Positions 5,450 to 6,581 of a stretch of DNA of 6,581 nucleotides are shown here, one piece after another; position 1 is the first letter of the stretch; each line of letters opens with the position of its first letter. Origin of the DNA: DATHWB01 sp040905965 (lineage in GTDB: Bacteria; Actinomycetota; Acidimicrobiia; Spongiisociales; ZC4RG35). A program made the position numbers and the translations under genes. The notes under the pieces were generated by a model that ran no database searches, had not been told where the DNA came from, and saw only the letters and a program-made list of their open reading frames with translations. The stretch is from NCBI GenBank assembly GCA_040905965.1, contig JBBDQP010000045.1, positions 1-6,581 on the forward strand, in the 5' to 3' direction.

Positions 5450-5902
5450 ATGAGCGTGTTGCGAGCAGCAGGAGTCACCGTCGAACTCCCACCCGGATGG
5501 GACGGCGGAATCGCTGAAGCGGCCGTGCTCGACGACGGAGCCGTCCGCCGGTCCGTGACCCATCTGGCCAGCTTCCCCCTCCCCGAACAGCGCGGCGACT
5601 ACGGCGGCGGGGCGGTCAACCTCATGGGATGGACCGACATTCTCGTCGTCCTCCTCGAATTCCACCCCCACTCCACGTCCCAGCCCCTGTTCTCGCTGAA
5701 AGGAATGCCGCGGACGCTGCGGGCCAGCGACTTCGGCCGGGACAAGCTGCAACGCCAGATCGACGGCCAAGGCGGATGCCAGATCTTCTTCCAAGAGGCC
5801 GGGCGGGCGTTCTGCCTCTACGTCGTGCTTGGTTCCTACGTCGACCGCGAAGACCTCATCCCGAACGTCAACGCGGTGCTCGGCGGGATCCGCATCGCAT
5901 GA
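5450..5902 (+). CDS. Uncharacterised 150-aa soluble protein, possibly of PsbP/Mog1/LpqN-like fold
   Basis: I do not recognise a named family. There is no signal peptide or membrane segment, so it is probably cytoplasmic. It opens with VTVELPPGW (residues 8-17) and ends with LIPNVNAVLGGIRI, a pattern reminiscent of small alpha/beta proteins of the PsbP/Mog1/LpqN type; this is only a guess. Other notable stretches are FPLPEQRGDYGGGAVNLMG (42-60), two cysteines at C110 and C122, and EAGRAFCLYVVLGSY (116-130). It starts 4 nt after the preceding stop and its own stop overlaps the next ATG (ATGA), so it belongs to the operon. With its neighbours exported or in the membrane, it could be a cytoplasmic partner of the membrane protein or a chaperone for the Tat substrate. 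Confidence 0.75.
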   Translation: MSVLRAAGVTVELPPGWDGGIAEAAVLDDGAVRRSVTHLASFPLPEQRGDYGGGAVNLMGWTDILVVLLEFHPHSTSQPLFSLKGMPRTLRASDFGRDKLQRQIDGQGGCQIFFQEAGRAFCLYVVLGSYVDREDLIPNVNAVLGGIRIA

Positions 5903-6581
5903 AGCGACTCGCCGTCCTCAGTCTGATTCTGTCCCTGCTGCTGGTCGGCACACCGTCCCTCGCCGCCCCCCTCAGCGGCACTTTCAGCGACGACGACGGA
6001 AACGTCCACGAACCGAACATCCAGGCCATCGCGGCAGAAGCCATCACGCTCGGATGCGGAGGGGATCGCTACTGCCCGGCGGCGACCGTGCGGCGCGACG
6101 AGATGGCGTCGTTCCTCGCCCGCGCACTCGACCTGGCGCCGGTAGGAAGCGGACCCTTCACCGACATCGCAGGCAACAACCACGCCGGCGCCATCAACGC
6201 CATCGCTGCCGCCGGCATCACACTCGGATGCACATCAGACCGCTACTGCCCGGCTGACCCGGTGCGACGCGACGAGATGGCGTCCTTCCTCGCCCGCGCA
6301 TTCGACCTGCCAGCCGCCCCCAGTCCGTTCACCGACACCACCGGCAACGTCCACGAAGAAAACATCGGTGCGATCGCCGCAGACGGCATCACCCTGGGCT
6401 GTGCCGTCACCCTCTACTGCCCGGCGGGCCTGGTACGGCGCGACGAGATGGCGTCCTTCCTGGCACGGGCGCTCGACCTCGAACCGGTGTATGTGCTGCT
6501 GGGCATGGCGCGGGGCCTGCCCCTCGACTGCACCAAGGACGGACTCGTCTGCACCGGCAGCTTCGTCGTCCCCCACCGGTC
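5899..6581 (+). CDS. Secreted S-layer-homology (SLH) repeat protein, N-terminal part (runs off the window)
   Basis: The frame is open to the window end, giving 227 residues. A Sec signal peptide is clear: MKR, a leucine-rich core, then TPSLAA with likely cleavage near residues 22-23. Three SLH-like repeats follow (about 28-80, 86-138 and 143-194), each with FxDxxGNxH, an IxAIAAxxIT(L)GC segment, YCPA and the near-invariant RRDEMASFLARAxDL. SLH repeats usually anchor proteins to the cell surface. Each repeat has a C-x5-C pair (C53/C59, C111/C117, C168/C174), probably a disulfide. After residue 195 a different domain begins (VYVLLGMARGLPLDC) with more cysteines at 211 and 218. The ATG overlaps the previous stop, so it is the sixth gene of the operon; it may anchor or partner the exported cysteine-rich protein. 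Confidence 0.85.
   Translation, partial: MKRLAVLSLILSLLLVGTPSLAAPLSGTFSDDDGNVHEPNIQAIAAEAITLGCGGDRYCPAATVRRDEMASFLARALDLAPVGSGPFTDIAGNNHAGAINAIAAAGITLGCTSDRYCPADPVRRDEMASFLARAFDLPAAPSPFTDTTGNVHEENIGAIAADGITLGCAVTLYCPAGLVRRDEMASFLARALDLEPVYVLLGMARGLPLDCTKDGLVCTGSFVVPHR
5980..6480 (+). repeat. Three tandem SLH repeats visible at DNA level
   Basis: The block GACGAGATGGCGTC recurs at 6097, 6271 and 6442, that is 174 and 171 nt apart (58 and 57 codons), embedded in longer near-identical stretches encoding RRDEMASFLARA. Conservation at nucleotide level in the C-terminal half of each unit suggests fairly recent duplication or gene conversion. Confidence 0.8.

Noticed and set aside
4854..5453. Alternative 199-codon frame starting at ATG 4854
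   Set aside because: Its product is Arg/Gly/Pro-rich with no hydrophobic helices; the frame containing ATG 4867 gives a coherent membrane protein.

Overview
The window is high-GC DNA with tightly packed, overlapping genes and no RNA genes, insertion sequences or CRISPR. Codon use and protein types suggest an actinobacterium. The S-layer-homology repeats of the GITLGC...YCP...RRDEMASFLARAL kind and the GDxPVVGDWxGNGxD repeats remind me of Acidimicrobiia, but that placement rests on memory of protein style, not on a marker gene.

Left part, minus strand: a sulfate-activation operon cysD-cysN-cysC. CysD and CysN (the two ATP sulfurylase subunits) are complete; CysC (APS kinase) is seen only as its first 12 codons at the window edge. 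All junctions overlap (TGATG, ATGA). A 72-bp divergent intergenic region separates cysD from the right-hand operon. Both flanking start codons lie 7-9 nt downstream of a TANNNT -10-like element and have no Shine-Dalgarno sequence, which suggests leaderless transcripts in both directions.

Right part, plus strand, about 4.3 kb: an operon that resembles the maturation part of a methylamine-dehydrogenase (mau) cluster without being one. In order: a MauE-like membrane protein; a Tat-exported protein with 24 cysteines that looks like a MauA light chain fused to a five-unit propeller-type repeat domain; a MauD-like membrane-anchored thioredoxin-fold protein; a small polytopic membrane protein with features of the CcdA/DsbD fold (a possible MauF counterpart); an unrecognised 150-aa protein; and an exported SLH-repeat protein that runs off the window. 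No MauB heavy chain, MauG or amicyanin gene is visible. The likely theme is export and disulfide or cofactor maturation of the cysteine-rich protein, with MauE, MauD and the CcdA-like protein handling thiol chemistry at the membrane.

The most striking point is in the polytopic membrane protein. A conventional gene would start at 4867. However, the reading frame begins 24 codons earlier, at an ATG overlapping the mauD-like stop (the same ATGA style used elsewhere here), and is interrupted only by one in-frame TGA at 4855-4857. The TGA sits in an RSNWSP-(TGA)-GESML context, where the CcdA-type SPC motif would place a redox cysteine. Two perfect hairpins follow within 45 nt. This is a candidate selenocysteine codon; a nonsense mutation, sequencing error or short upstream peptide remain alternatives.
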